A stretch of DNA of 64,000 nucleotides from Lentinus brumalis (Eukaryota > Basidiomycota > Agaricomycetes > Polyporales > Polyporaceae), in the NCBI GenBank assembly GCA_001792895.1, contig MARA01000019.1:496001-560000 (forward strand). The letters are read 5' to 3'. A program made the translations under genes and the position numbers. Below the pieces are notes generated by a model. That model had not been told where the DNA came from and searched no databases. It worked only from the letters and a program-made list of their open reading frames with translations. Position 1 is the stretch's first letter, and the number at the start of each line of letters is the position of its first letter. Shown piece after piece: positions 24,717 through 35,532 of this stretch.

Positions 24717-27477
24717 ATTGCGTTCTCTTCTCGGTGTTGTGATAGCGACTCTGGGCCTCATATTGCCTCACTCTGCGCTGTTTCTTCCTGGATTTTTCCG
24801 TGTCTTGTGTGACACGCTTGCGCTTTTCTGCAGCAGAGTATCAATTGCACGATCGGTTCTACCTTGATACACACAACTACCACGACATCATCGTCTATAC
24901 GCCCAGATTGCTGTCCAGCTACTCTTCGCATAGGCAGATTGTGACAGAAATGCTCGCTCTACCGGTGTACCTACCTCGGCGGCTTGTGTACGCTTCATGC
25001 TGATTCTCGACCACAGCGTACGGACGCGGTAGGCCTATATCACCTCCCACATCTCTCCACGCACGTCTTTCGCTACCAAGGCAATCGATGTCCTCCCCCT
25101 CTAAGTGGCATCCATTTATGGGACACAGTTTACGCCTGCCGCGTGGCTTCCCCCCAGGCCTTCGTCGTTTCACGCAGCTCCAGGCCGGTTCTTTGTCCGG
25201 ACGGGGTCCCTGAGACCGTGAACGCCTTGCTTCAGGTGCCGGCGGGGCATATGGCAGACAATATGTCAGGGTCTTTGTGAGTGCGTTCTCCTTGAAATTT
25301 CTGCGCTCGACAGTTTATCTGACGCACTCTTTTAGATCTTCCCCGCGCGTCATGTCTGGACCAGCAAGCTCGTACATCGATGGAATCACTTGAATGGCAG
25401 GACCACGCGCGAGCAGATGCTTGCAGATCTTGTGCGATTCTCGTACATGTATGTACTGGTCGTGAGTACGACCTGGACCAGCGTTCACTTGGTCCGGCCT
25501 AACGTCCAGCATCTCTCTTGGCCTCCAGAACGCAAAGGTTCTCCTCTGCAACCGGCCATTCGTCCGCCTCGTAGGCATACCGGCGCGCCTCTTGCTTCCT
25601 GCAAGGCTGCTTCCTAGCACCGCCGTGCTTCTTCGTTCGAGTCCGGTAGCCCAGGCGTATCATCAACTGGGGGTACTCGACAGCGTCTTGTCTGTCACGA
25701 CCGCTGGCTCGTCTATGCACGCTGCTGTTACTGCCACCCTAGATCTGCTCGGGCTTCCGGTCGACGGCTCCACATCGTTCAGTCGGGCGTCCTGGGAGCG
25801 CCTTCGCGTGCACCGCATCGCAGACTTCCTTTCTCGTCTTCGCCCCTTCGCATCCTGGCTGCAACGTTGCACTACATATTCCCGTTCTATGACCATCCGT
25901 TGCGTGCAATGACCCGACGAGTTGAGGTATGCTTGCTAGTTGGTGCTTTCTGAGGTATGGGTTGCATCGCTGACGATCCCCCTACGGTCCACGTTAGGAA
26001 ACATGGATAATACGGCGAGGAGCTCTAGGGCTCCTATCCCTACTCAACCGGGTCATACTGGTGTGGAGTCCGCAACACCGCTGCAGTCGACGCGATCTGC
26101 TTCAGCGGGTCTGTAGCGAGGCGTAGGTCCAATGATATTACGTTCTCGTTCTCGTTCGCGCTGAAGCTGAAGCGCTTGAAGTGAGACGGTACCGTGAGTA
26201 GATCTAGTAATGGTTTGCCTTCTGTGTACTGATCGTCTCTGCCGAATAAGCAAGATACCTTCTCTTTCATCCTTCCTGTGTCCAAGATCATGGGAGCTGA
26301 CAGTGGGCGACACGATGAAACGTCCCGCTCGAAGTTCTGTCATCATGCACCCGTCCATAGTCCAGCGGGCGAAATCGGATGTCGCGCCGATGTAGCGGCG
26401 ACCTTCTGACTGACCGCGAAACGCATCTTCGTCGCCGCGCCCGCGCCGGCCGCACTGGCTAAGCGCTTTCCGTTTCGTTGGAATAGGCAAGGTTTTCTCG
26501 CGGTGGCTTCCAAAAGGCTGATCCCCTGCCGCCGGGAACGGGTTTATGGCAGGCATCAGCTCATGAAGAACGTTATCCATCGAAGGGTCTGGAGTGACAC
26601 CAGTGTCAGCGGCAAAAGGATCTCGCGGGGTCCTCGTCAAACTCGAAGGAGATGGTCTCCAGTTGTTGCGGGCTGCACGAGCCAACATCGGAGCCAATGT
26701 CGGCACTGCGCTTGAGCATCAGCCTCATCAACGCCGAGTTCGTGACGACTTTCGCATGGACGCCTACCATGTACGGCGAACGAGTATAGACGGCACAACC
26801 TCGGTGCGTCGATGCGTCCGGACGCAGTCGCAAAGCTGATGCTAATTCTGGGCCGAATAGCAGTACATAGCCCAGTACGTTCTGGAGTCGGACGGAGACC
26901 ACCTGACATTGAGGTGGACCTGAGTATCGGTCTTTCATACAATCGAGCGGCATTCGAGCCCGCGATGTCGATACTGCCGGACCAGGCCCGTTCAGGAACG
27001 GGCACGACCACTGCATGATATCTTTACGCCACTCTGAAGCCGCAGCTTCTTGATACTTCTGAGCATTCCCTTGTAGGATTGCTGTTGGCGTGCAGGATGC
27101 AGTCCTTGTTCTTCTCGCACCCGAACACGCACTTACATCTTCTAGGGTTCTTCCTGATGCACCGCTGTGCCTCCCGGTTGGGCCTCAGGAATTGACCACC
27201 ACCCGGTCATCGCTACCTCCCCTGTGGTCAGCGCTGCGCCGAGTCCACATCCCTATGCTTCGACCTGATCATCTACCAACAGAAGTCTGCTCTCGTGCTT
27301 TCTGCTGGTCAGACATCAACGAGTCACTCATGGCGCTCAATGTTCCAGGGGTCCATCAACCATACCGTCCGCCAATGCATCGGTGCTCGCTCATTCAAGA
27401 ACGCAATATCTGGCCCACCATCGTCGACCGTTTCCCGTTCACTTCAGTTGTGTCCACCCTCTCGGCTGCACCCCACC
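24717..27477. other. No confirmed gene; unassigned frames
   Basis: Several medium-length frames exist but I cannot name them. On the plus strand, 25592-25912 (106 codons) and frames at 25070-25260 and 25380-25500 may be exons of one unrecognised gene. On the minus strand, frames at 26040-26290, 26300-26700 and 26606-27016 include segments such as YMVGVHAKVVTNSALMRLM and FSANENENVISLDLRL, which look coding but lack a family motif. The last 400 bp lead into the oxoamine synthase gene. Confidence 0.35.
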
Positions 27478-28977
27478 ATGTCCACTCCCCTCTGCGCCGC
27501 TCTTGAGCGAGCACTCCACGAACGTCAGCGACGGTTGGTACCTACCCCGGATCTCTACGACGATGTCCCGTTCCTCGCAGCCGACCTCTTCTCCAATGAC
27601 TACCTCTCGCTCTGCACCGATCCGCAGCTCCGCCAGGCGTTCTTGGACAAGGTGTCACAGATGCCGCTCGTCTTCGGGAGCGGAGGGTCGCGCCTCATGA
27701 GTGGAAACTCTCCCGCACACCTCCAGTTCGAAGAGAGGATGATCAAGTTCTTCCGCGCTCCGTCGGCGCTCCTGTTCAACTCCGGATACGACGCCAACGT
27801 TGCCTTTTGGCACGCCGTTCCCCAGGCGGGCGACGCGGTCATCTTTGACGAGCTCGTCCATGCCTCCACGCGCGACGGGCTGCTCGGCTCGCGTGCCCGG
27901 AACGCAGTCTATCCGTTCTCCCATAACTCCATGTCGTCGCTGAGCGACACGATCCTTCGTGTCCTCGCTGCGCACCAGGCGATCGCCAGTGGCCACGCCA
28001 CTCTGTTCATCGCCGTGGAGAGCCTGTACAGCATGGACGGCGACTTCGCGCCCTTGTCCGAAATTGTTCAGCTGGTCGAGCAGCTGATCCCTCCCGGATG
28101 CGGACACATCGTCGTCGACGAGGCGCACTCGACCGGGCTGTACGGCTCGCACGGGCGTGGCCTTGTATCCGCGCTGGGTCTGGAGAACCGCGTCGACACC
28201 GTGCTCCATACGTTTGGGAAAGCACGCGCGCTCACTGGCGGTATGTGTGATGTGCACTATGAGACGTGCTGAGTTGCTGACACAATATTCTCCAGCGGTG
28301 CTGCTATGCTCCCCAGTCGTCCGCAAGTATGTCATCAACTACGGTCGCCCGTTCATATACTCGACCTCGCTCTCGTACTCCACGATCGCCGCGCTGGATG
28401 CATCCTTCGACTACATCGAATCTGCCGCTGGCACTGAGGTACGACATTCTATGATTATCCGAGCTGCTCAGCGCTGACTGTCATTATTCAGCTGATGATG
28501 TCGCTTCACCGTCTATCCATCTCATTTGAGTATAAGCTCAAAGCTGCACTGGCTTCCACGCCTCCTCACCTCCTTGCCCTCTTCCCTCGAGAAACGCCGT
28601 CTAGCTTCCCCGATGGGATCGTCAGTCCTATCTTCCCAGTTCTCACCAACGCACCCATCCCCCTCGCGGAGTTCCTCCGTAGCTTGGGTTACGAGACTCG
28701 TGCCATCCCCTATCCGGTCGTCCCCCGGGGCCAGGAGCGCATCCGCGTCGTCATTCACGCGAAGAACACCGAAGCGGAGCTCGATGAGCTCATCGCCAGG
28801 CTGCTGGAGTGGGCGAGTGGCATGGCGGACAAGGAGAGGAAGGAGGAGGCGCGTCTCGCGGAGAAAGTCGAGGCCCTCCAGGCGGAGGATACTGGTGACG
28901 CGCCGCACGCTCGTCCTATCTACGCTGAGACGATGCCAACTGGCATGTCCGTCAAGATGACGGTGTCGACAGTGTAG
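27478..28977 (+). CDS. Alpha-oxoamine synthase (AONS / serine palmitoyltransferase-like, PLP-dependent)
   Basis: Three exons (27478-28240, 28296-28438, 28492-28977) join in phase to 463 codons. The protein is a fold-type I PLP enzyme of the alpha-oxoamine synthase family, which condenses an acyl-CoA (or acyl-ACP) with an amino acid and releases CO2. Visible residues: SNDYLSL near the N-terminus, GSGGSRLMSGN in the substrate loop, NSGYDAN, the PLP-stacking histidine in HASTRDGL, the aspartate that binds the PLP nitrogen in VVDEAHSTGL, the PLP lysine in HTFGKA, and a C-terminal small domain with IRVVIHAKNTEAELDEL. A charged extension (about 60 residues) follows. It could act in biotin synthesis (8-amino-7-oxononanoate synthase) or as a secondary-metabolism enzyme like fumonisin Fum8. 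The nearby ketoreductase and desaturase favour a sphingoid-type role, an inference. A decayed paralogue lies at 43.3 kb. Confidence 0.93.
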
Positions 28978-30422
28978 GTGTACCCTTCCCACTCCTCTCA
29001 ATCCTCTTCACTGGCCTCCGGGACCGATCGTTCCCTGTGTCGAATTGTATATATGTTCTCAAGCGTTGTCTGTATCCCTGTCTGGCCTCATTCCTGTGTC
29101 GTGTCTATGGACCTGTGTTCGTGAACGCGCTATGTGTCTGTCAATTTGCTCTTCATTGCTGTATGTCCGAAATGCATGAGCGTGCAAAAACAATCGAGCC
29201 GACTCATCGAAAGATCCTCGACACAAGCAAAAACTGGGGCTCGGGGCTCCGGCGTCCTTCGACTCCGAAGTGAAGTTCCAAATAGGTGAGGCCGATGAAT
29301 GACTTGGAAATTCGGCTGGAAGACATGCTCATTCGCATGTGGAGCTATGCCCCAAAGGGGAACAGGAGTGAGACGGACCACGGTCATTATAGCGTACGCT
29401 CCGAGTGGGACCGGGGGAACACCCGGTGGGTACCTGTCCGCTAGCATCTCTTCGGTGTGAGGATGTGCAGTTCAAAATGACAGGGCTTCTCAGCCTTACT
29501 ATTCAAATGAGGCCTTGTTTCAGATCGCGTACATCTTGAAGATGCTACGAGTAGTATCATTTTCCGTCTACACAAAATCAATCCTCTCAGATGAGTGGCG
29601 AGTTGCGAAGATGTGGTCATAGATCGCTGCCCGCGGATTAACGATGTATCAAAAAGGGAAATGTGAGGTCGAGGCTCGGGATCGCGAAGTCTGCGAGCTA
29701 GATGACAGAAGCAGAAGACGCACTGTCGCCCTGGACGACTTCGTCCAGGTGACGATCCGATCCGACGTCGGAGACGAACTGAGTATCAGTTAGGGGTATC
29801 AGCCCAATGGGAACGCCGTCAGCTGCGAACGCTCTCCAGCTCTTCTCACCTCAAGTGGACGATCCAGCCACACAGGAAGGAGCTTTCGAAGTCAAGGGAC
29901 TATTGGCACCTAATCGCGCGTATGTCGTGCAAAGTTTGATCATTACCACAACCCGCCGGTCTCGCCAGCACGGCCTCGCGCCGGTGAGCAGTGAGCACTT
30001 CCAGAGCTTCATTGAAGCAACACACTGCCCTGATCCATTTGGTCTCCGCTCACCAGACAGGCACACGAGACTTCTGTCACTGGGAGAAGGGAAGCACAGG
30101 GGCCGGAGATCCCGGGCAGCATGCCTCCGGTAGTCTTAGCACACTTTGCGTTACATGACGGCGAGCTGCGATATCGTCTTCAGCGAGGAGCTGGAACCAC
30201 TCCAAGCGGCCATCGTTTGGACCTGTCAAGGACCTCTGGTACAAGGTGAGTGGTTGGCGTGTCGCCTCGGGAACTCAATGACATGGTTCATCAAACTCTG
30301 TATACTCAGCAGCGTGCGAGAGCAGCGGATATACCTCCGCCGCCGTGTAAGTGGCTTCGACGGGCAATCTCTTGGGCCTTCCCCCAACTCTCGTCCTATC
30401 CCCCTCCGTGTGGTATTCAACT
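28978..30422. other. Intergenic, no recognised gene
   Basis: The 3' flank of the oxoamine synthase and the 5' flank of the seven-helix protein gene. A 108-codon plus-strand frame (29807-30133) has no motif and no supporting splice partners. Nothing else is seen. Confidence 0.45.
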
Positions 30423-32000
30423 ATGGCCGGAGGCACACTTTCTCTCTCGAAAGCATACTTCATCGCTCTGTTCTGCGAAGCTATCTTGCACGGTATGTCG
30501 AAGAGCTTCACGGCATCGCGAATTGCGAGTTGAGAACTGACCGATTATGCGACTCCAGGGGTGTATACCGTGCTCTTTGGCGGCACCATGTATCTCTTAC
30601 TGTGCGTAGGTCAACCATCTCGTGGGTGTCGCATTCCTGACAGCTATGTACATAGATCGCCGGGCCGAAGACGACAGACCAAGAGGACATCGCTGGCTAA
30701 CGTCAACATGACAGTCCTGACGGTCATCATGTACTGTCTCTCGACGGCTCACTTGGCCCTCTCCCTGCAGCAAAACCTGATCGCGTTCTTCGATCAGCAT
30801 GCAGCTGATGGAGGTTTGACGATACTCAACGACCAAGGGCATCCTCTCGTGTACTGTCAGATAACCATCGAAGTGATCAATGTGAGCCGTAATCTGCTCA
30901 GTGCTGCTCAAGGCTGACAGTTTTGCCCTCAGTGTCTCTTGAGTGTACGCAGAGTCTGATTTCTATCAATCTACGACCTGACCTAGGGGGATGTAGGACT
31001 CCATCGTCTGCTGGAGGACCTGGGTGTTATGGGGAAGGAGCTACAAGGTCGTTGCTCCTCCCGCACTTTGCATAATTGGCGGTTTTGGTAAGCTATTTCT
31101 TATACACGCTCCGAATCGCAACACTGACCTGGGCGTTAGCTTGCGGTATTGGTGTCATTCGGGCCTTTGTAATTTCGCCTCCAGGAGAAGCCGTCTACAG
31201 CCCCGAGATCGTACGGTGGTTCTCCGGTATAGCGTCTCTGACATGCATCGCCAACTTGTACGCCGTCAGCGCGATATCCTACAAAGCATGGTATGTCCTT
31301 GATTGTACACTGTTAGCTCTTCAAGAGCTGATCTTCTACGTGACATAGGATTTGCCTCAAAGCTCTACGCGTTCTGAAGAATAGCGCACAAGGACACGGG
31401 TATCACCGCACCATTCTGCTCACCTTCATCGAATCGGGTGCGGTGTACAGCGTTGCTCTGGTGAGTCTCGCTCGTTCAGTATGAACAGCCTTGTCTCACG
31501 TAGAACAAGATTATCCTGGTTGTCCTATTCGAGCTTGGCGACAACGCTGTGTATATCATCGCGGATATGATTCCCCATCTCACGGTACGTACACTCGCAT
31601 AGCCATTCGTCGGAGTGTCACTGACCAGGCATCGTCCCTTCAGGGAATATACCCCACCGGCATAATCGTGCTAGTTGCCTTGAACCTGACCTTCCACGAC
31701 GACATGGCGCGTAGTTCGAAGACGTTAACCTCTTTGCAATGCGCACCGGACACTAGGAACAGTCTGGGCGACAGCCGGCCCTATGGGCCCACCGTCGTTC
31801 ATTTGCGCGGGAACAGGTTTCAGGAAACGGAGACAGGCGAGACCCCAGTGGATGCGATTGAGTTTGCGGAAGGGTCCGGTATCGAGTTGCACTCCGTTGG
31901 GAAGTCGCGTACGTCGGTGGTCGGTATGGAGGAGGGTCCGGGAGAAACACCTGAATTGAATGAGATATCGTATGATACAAAAGCGCGGGAGCTGGTGTAG
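30423..32000 (+). CDS. Basidiomycete seven-helix membrane protein
   Basis: Nine exons (30423-30492, 30559-30601, 30656-30881, a 12-nt exon 30933-30944, 30997-31087, 31140-31290, 31349-31460, 31504-31584, 31644-32000) join in phase to 380 codons. Hydrophobic segments appear in order: AYFIALFCEAILHGVYTVLF, TVLTVIMYCLSTAHLALSL, ITIEVIN followed by DSIVCWRTWVLWGRSYK, PPALCIIGGFACGIGVIRAF, IASLTCIANLYAVSAISY, LLTFIESGAVYSVAL joined to NKIILVVLFELGDNAVYII, and GIYPTGIIVLVALNL. A soluble C-terminal tail of about 100 residues follows. The pattern matches a large mushroom-specific family of putative receptor-like membrane proteins with no assigned ligand. It is not a DUF6534 member. Its place between the oxoamine synthase and the GNAT gene may be incidental. 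Confidence 0.88.
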
Positions 32001-32548
32001 GGTTGGGCTTCTATACGACCTTCTTTGTCCGGTAGTATGAGGACTTGTATATTGGCGGCGCTCGGGCGGTAACAGGCTACGGCGACGTACTTAGCTCTGG
32101 GTCTGTTGAACTGACCTGCGGTGATGGTCAGTGCAGATAGCAGAGGGAGGGCAGAGCCTACCGTTCGGACGTTGAAGGTACCCGTCGGGAACAGGACTGC
32201 GTCGATCCGTGGACCAGAACCTGGTAATAGGCACGAACAACTGCGTGTTGCTCTGGAGTCTGACCCCACGAGCGTCATTTCAGCAAGTTCTCCATCTGTC
32301 TTCCCTTCACCATGATAGATGCGGCGCTCGGCCGTGTAACTGATATCCAGGCAAGAAGTGATACAAAGCTAATTTGCCTTCAAGACTCAGAAACGCTGGA
32401 CCCCGGAAACTGCCCTCCAGTCCATACGCGCAGCTAGCGCTCAGGGTGCACCCTCTTCCTGCTGCCCGCCACACTACTTAACGCGGTGTCCGAGCCTTCG
32501 CGCAGTTGATGACCTCCTCGAGGCACCGTTTCTCTTCGCTCAGCTGTC
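32001..32548. other. Intergenic / promoter of the GNAT gene
   Basis: No gene is recognised. The stretch lies between two genes on the same strand and must hold the terminator of the seven-helix gene and the promoter of the acetyltransferase; no clear TATA box stands out. Confidence 0.5.
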
Positions 32549-33569
32549 ATGGCGTGTAGCAGGCACCCCGAGGCCTACGTCCGAGTCGCCAAGCCCTCTG
32601 ACAATGCTGCGGTCACGCGGGTCCTAACGCGTGCTTTCGCAAAGGACCCGGCCATGAACTGGTACGGCGGTGTTACAAAGCTGGTCGAGGACATCGATTC
32701 GCCATCATCTAAGGACGCGCACACCATGCGGAACCTGAGCTGGTTTCAAGAGGCGTTGGTCAGGCTGACCGTGCTCGTTGATGGCGTCGTCACGGTCGTC
32801 GCTATCCCTCGAATTGACAACAAGGCGAATCCTCCAGCGGGTACCACCACGGGGAGGACACTCCGGATGAGGAGATCGTTGCGGTGTCGTTATGGCTTCC
32901 GCCAGGCAAGACGCTCGACGTAGGGCCCGTCACCGTATTCCGGTCTGGCCTTCCGAAAGTCCTCACCGGTTGGGGATATGGGGGAGTCAAGGTGAGTTGC
33001 TGTCATTATCATCGTGCATCTTATCCCTCATGCATCGTCCCTCAGCGCGTACTATTTGAGTTCTCTCCAGCTGTGGAACGCAGCCTGGAGAAGTCGTTCA
33101 AGGCCCGCGGACTTGAGCGTCTCGACTCGTGGCACTTACTCACAGTAGTCGTAGACCCCGACCATCAGAAAAAGGGTACGTAGCACAATTTCAAACTTTC
33201 ACCAATCGCTCATGACGCTCTTCTGCAGGGTATTCTTCCATGCTCATGGAAGAAGGGTTCCGACGTACGTCACCAAAGCCAGTGCACCTGGAGGCTACGA
33301 CGCCGGCCAACCGGGATATCTACGCACATATGGGCTTCGAGGTACTGCTCTGTGCGTGCTTGGTGGCGCCGTTGAAATCTGACGTACAGCTTCGGCAGAT
33401 CGACGAAGTACACCAATTCGGTGTCGGGCAGGTTGACAAGAACGGCATTAGGGCGAAAGGCGAAGCTGCGACCGGATATCCCGAGTGGATCATGACGAAG
33501 GTAGGACCTTCTTCGCAGATAGTGATATGTAATCTCACCAGTCCGGCTTCCCCGCAGTGGTCGACGTGA
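32549..33569 (+). CDS. GNAT-family N-acetyltransferase
   Basis: The product matches fungal GNAT acetyltransferases: VRVAKPSDNAAVTRVLTRAFAKDPAMNWYGG at the N-terminus (read in parts), EEIVAVSLWLPPGKTLDVGP, LERLDSWHLLTVVVDPDHQKKGYSS carrying the acetyl-CoA pyrophosphate loop (Q-x-x-G), and the tail ATGYPEWIMTKWST ending at the TGA at 33569. Exons 33046-33175, 33229-33341, 33399-33500 and 33558-33569 are in phase. The first part needs either an intron 32795-32856 with a weak GTCGTC donor, giving 245 residues, or a one-base deletion in the G run near 32851. Family role: transfer of acetyl from CoA to an amine. In this neighbourhood, acetylation of an amino-lipid would fit but is only inference. 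The gene converges on the desaturase. Confidence 0.85.
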
Positions 33570-33847
33570 CAATGAACGATTGGTTCATGACTCCCGGAGA
33601 GTTCGATTTCTCTCCAGCTTGCATGATTGCATGAAATCCGAGCTCTGTTCACTCCTCATTGCATCATTCCATACGCTTCATTATGCAAAGCAACTTACGC
33701 GCGTTCGGATCATTGTGAAGGATACGAGAAGTACTGAAAATACATGGGCTGACCGACTGTTCAACTCGCAGCTCGCAAAGGGTATCGATTGACGTATGTC
33801 GTAAAGAAGAGGCAAACGGCTGCACAGGCCTTTAGCCTCCATGGGTA

Positions 33848-35426
33848 CTATGTCGCGACTATCTTGAGTCTCTCTCCGGGAGAGCTCTCCTTGACGTGCT
33901 CAACGCCACCGTACAGGACGCCTACCCGCATCATAGAAAGAAGCTGACAGCAAGTGTTAGGACGAGATCGTCACAGAATCATGGGGAGCCCGTACGTTGT
34001 GCGCCGCATTCGAATGCTCGTACACACCTCCGCAGAAGGCAGCGGTAGCGTCCTTGCCTGTCTGAGAGAGCAAGAGGGCTCGTCCACCGGGGTGCTCGTC
34101 GAGGAAGTGCTCGACGTCGTGTATGAATCCCGATACAAGCAAGAGTAAACGCTCTCCGGCTTCTCTTTGGACTTCGAACGCATCCGTAGCGTCGGGCGGT
34201 CGTCAGTTCGAAGGCGAATAATTGTTCGGGAGATCTTACTCACAGCTCTCCCAACTGATAACCGGCAGATCGTCAGCGTGGATCGGCCATTGGATCGTGT
34301 CCTGGACCTTCTGGAGCCTCTTGAGCGTCATCGCGAGTTCTGCCTTCTTGATTTCGTTCGGAGGAAAGACTCGCAGATGCGAGGCGAGGCGAAGTGCAGC
34401 GCATGCGGCGATGAACCACTTCGTGGGATCGAACTGGTACCACTTAACTGCATTGCGGTAGTCCATCGGAAACTGGTGATGGAAGTTATGGTATCCCTCG
34501 CCCATAGTTAGGACCGCTGGTCTCAGGGTGAGCAGGACGCTCTGCAAATGTAGTGAGGCGAACGTAGGCTATACTACGCACCGGTGACCAAGTGATTCCG
34601 CGGTGAGTGTTTGTCATCGAAGGGAGTGTCTCCCAGGTAGTGAGCGAGAGAGTTGATACAGAACGTGGACTGCGTAGAGACAGTCAGAGTAAAGCTGGAG
34701 ACGCAGAAATTAGTCGAAGACGTACGTGCTGAACAAACGTGATGCGCCACATCCCGGCGTAGTAGAAGCCCCCCCACCAGTCTCCCCAACCCAGCCCTGC
34801 AACGATCGCGGGGAGGGCGTAACCTACAATCGGCATGATGATATAAAACCATCTGTGTTGCCACTGGACCAGTCCGTTCTTCTGCAGGTCGCTGATGTCT
34901 GCGGGGCCAGGCTTCACCGATGGCTTGATCAAGATCCACCCTACGTGGCTATAGAGTAAGCCGCGCCGGGCGCTGTGGGGATCCAGCGGTGTGTCGGTGT
35001 ACCGGTGATGCGAACGGTGCCCTCGAGCCCACCAGTACGCAGATCCTTCCACAGCGCTAGCACCCATGAGGAGCAGCAAGAACTGAAGTGGCCGCGAGGC
35101 GTTGTAGGATCTGTGTGACCACAAACGGTGATATCCTGCACAGGTACGTTCTCAGCCAGGTCGCCTGGAAGGTGGGACGGCGCTCACCTGCGGTCACACC
35201 TGTGATTCGGCAGTTAGACGTAAAGCAATCGATGAGTTTCGAGGTTGTTGCACTTGCCTAGCATAGAGATCACGTAGAACACGATAGCCCACATTAGGGT
35301 GTACGGCCGGAGAGGGGTGGTGCGAAGGCCATAGATGCCCACTGCAGGCGTTACAGTCAACGCGACAACATTGAACCATTTCACGCGACGCAACAGGATA
35401 GGTAGGGCCTGCGGAGTATGGCCCAT
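33848..35426 (-). CDS. Acyl-CoA delta-9 desaturase with C-terminal cytochrome b5 domain (Ole1-like)
   Basis: Seven exons (35426-35258, 35199-35188, 35135-34726, 34669-34582, 34516-34244, 34171-33996, 33943-33848) join in phase to 407 codons. The three histidine boxes of membrane di-iron desaturases are all present: HRLWSH, HRSHH within [13 protein letters not shown], and YHNFHHQFP. Other conserved segments are [18 protein letters not shown] and [12 protein letters not shown]. The C-terminal b5 domain carries the haem motif HPGG and the second haem histidine in YEHSNAAHN. Family role: oxygen- and NADH-dependent insertion of the 9,10 double bond into acyl-CoA at the ER. An upstream ATG at 35513 is in frame, but a TATATATA string (35523-35532) would place transcription start inside that extension, so I prefer 35426. 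The first intron (35257-35200) uses a GC donor (GCAAGT), and the second exon is only 12 nt. Confidence 0.95.
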
Positions 35427-35522
35427 GCTGATGACTGTATGACGATATGACGAGAACCTCGGAAGGAAAGGGAGCTGCGCACAGAGGCGGTTTGGCTGGC
35501 CCATGCGCTCCAATGTCCTCCC

Positions 35523-35532
35523 CTATATATAC
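35523..35532 (-). promoter_or_regulatory. TATA-like element of the desaturase gene
   Basis: TATATATA lies about 100 bp upstream of the preferred desaturase ATG on the minus strand. The spacing leaves room for a pyrimidine-rich leader before the start at 35426. Confidence 0.45.

Noticed and set aside
26040..27018. Minus-strand frames considered as a cytochrome P450 or other enzyme
   Set aside because: No haem loop, ExxR or I-helix motif is present and the frames do not join in phase. Left unassigned.
27478..28977. Direct naming as biotin-pathway BioF
   Set aside because: The family motifs fit all alpha-oxoamine synthases, and no other biotin gene (BioA/BioD/BioB type) is seen in the window, so no symbol was given.
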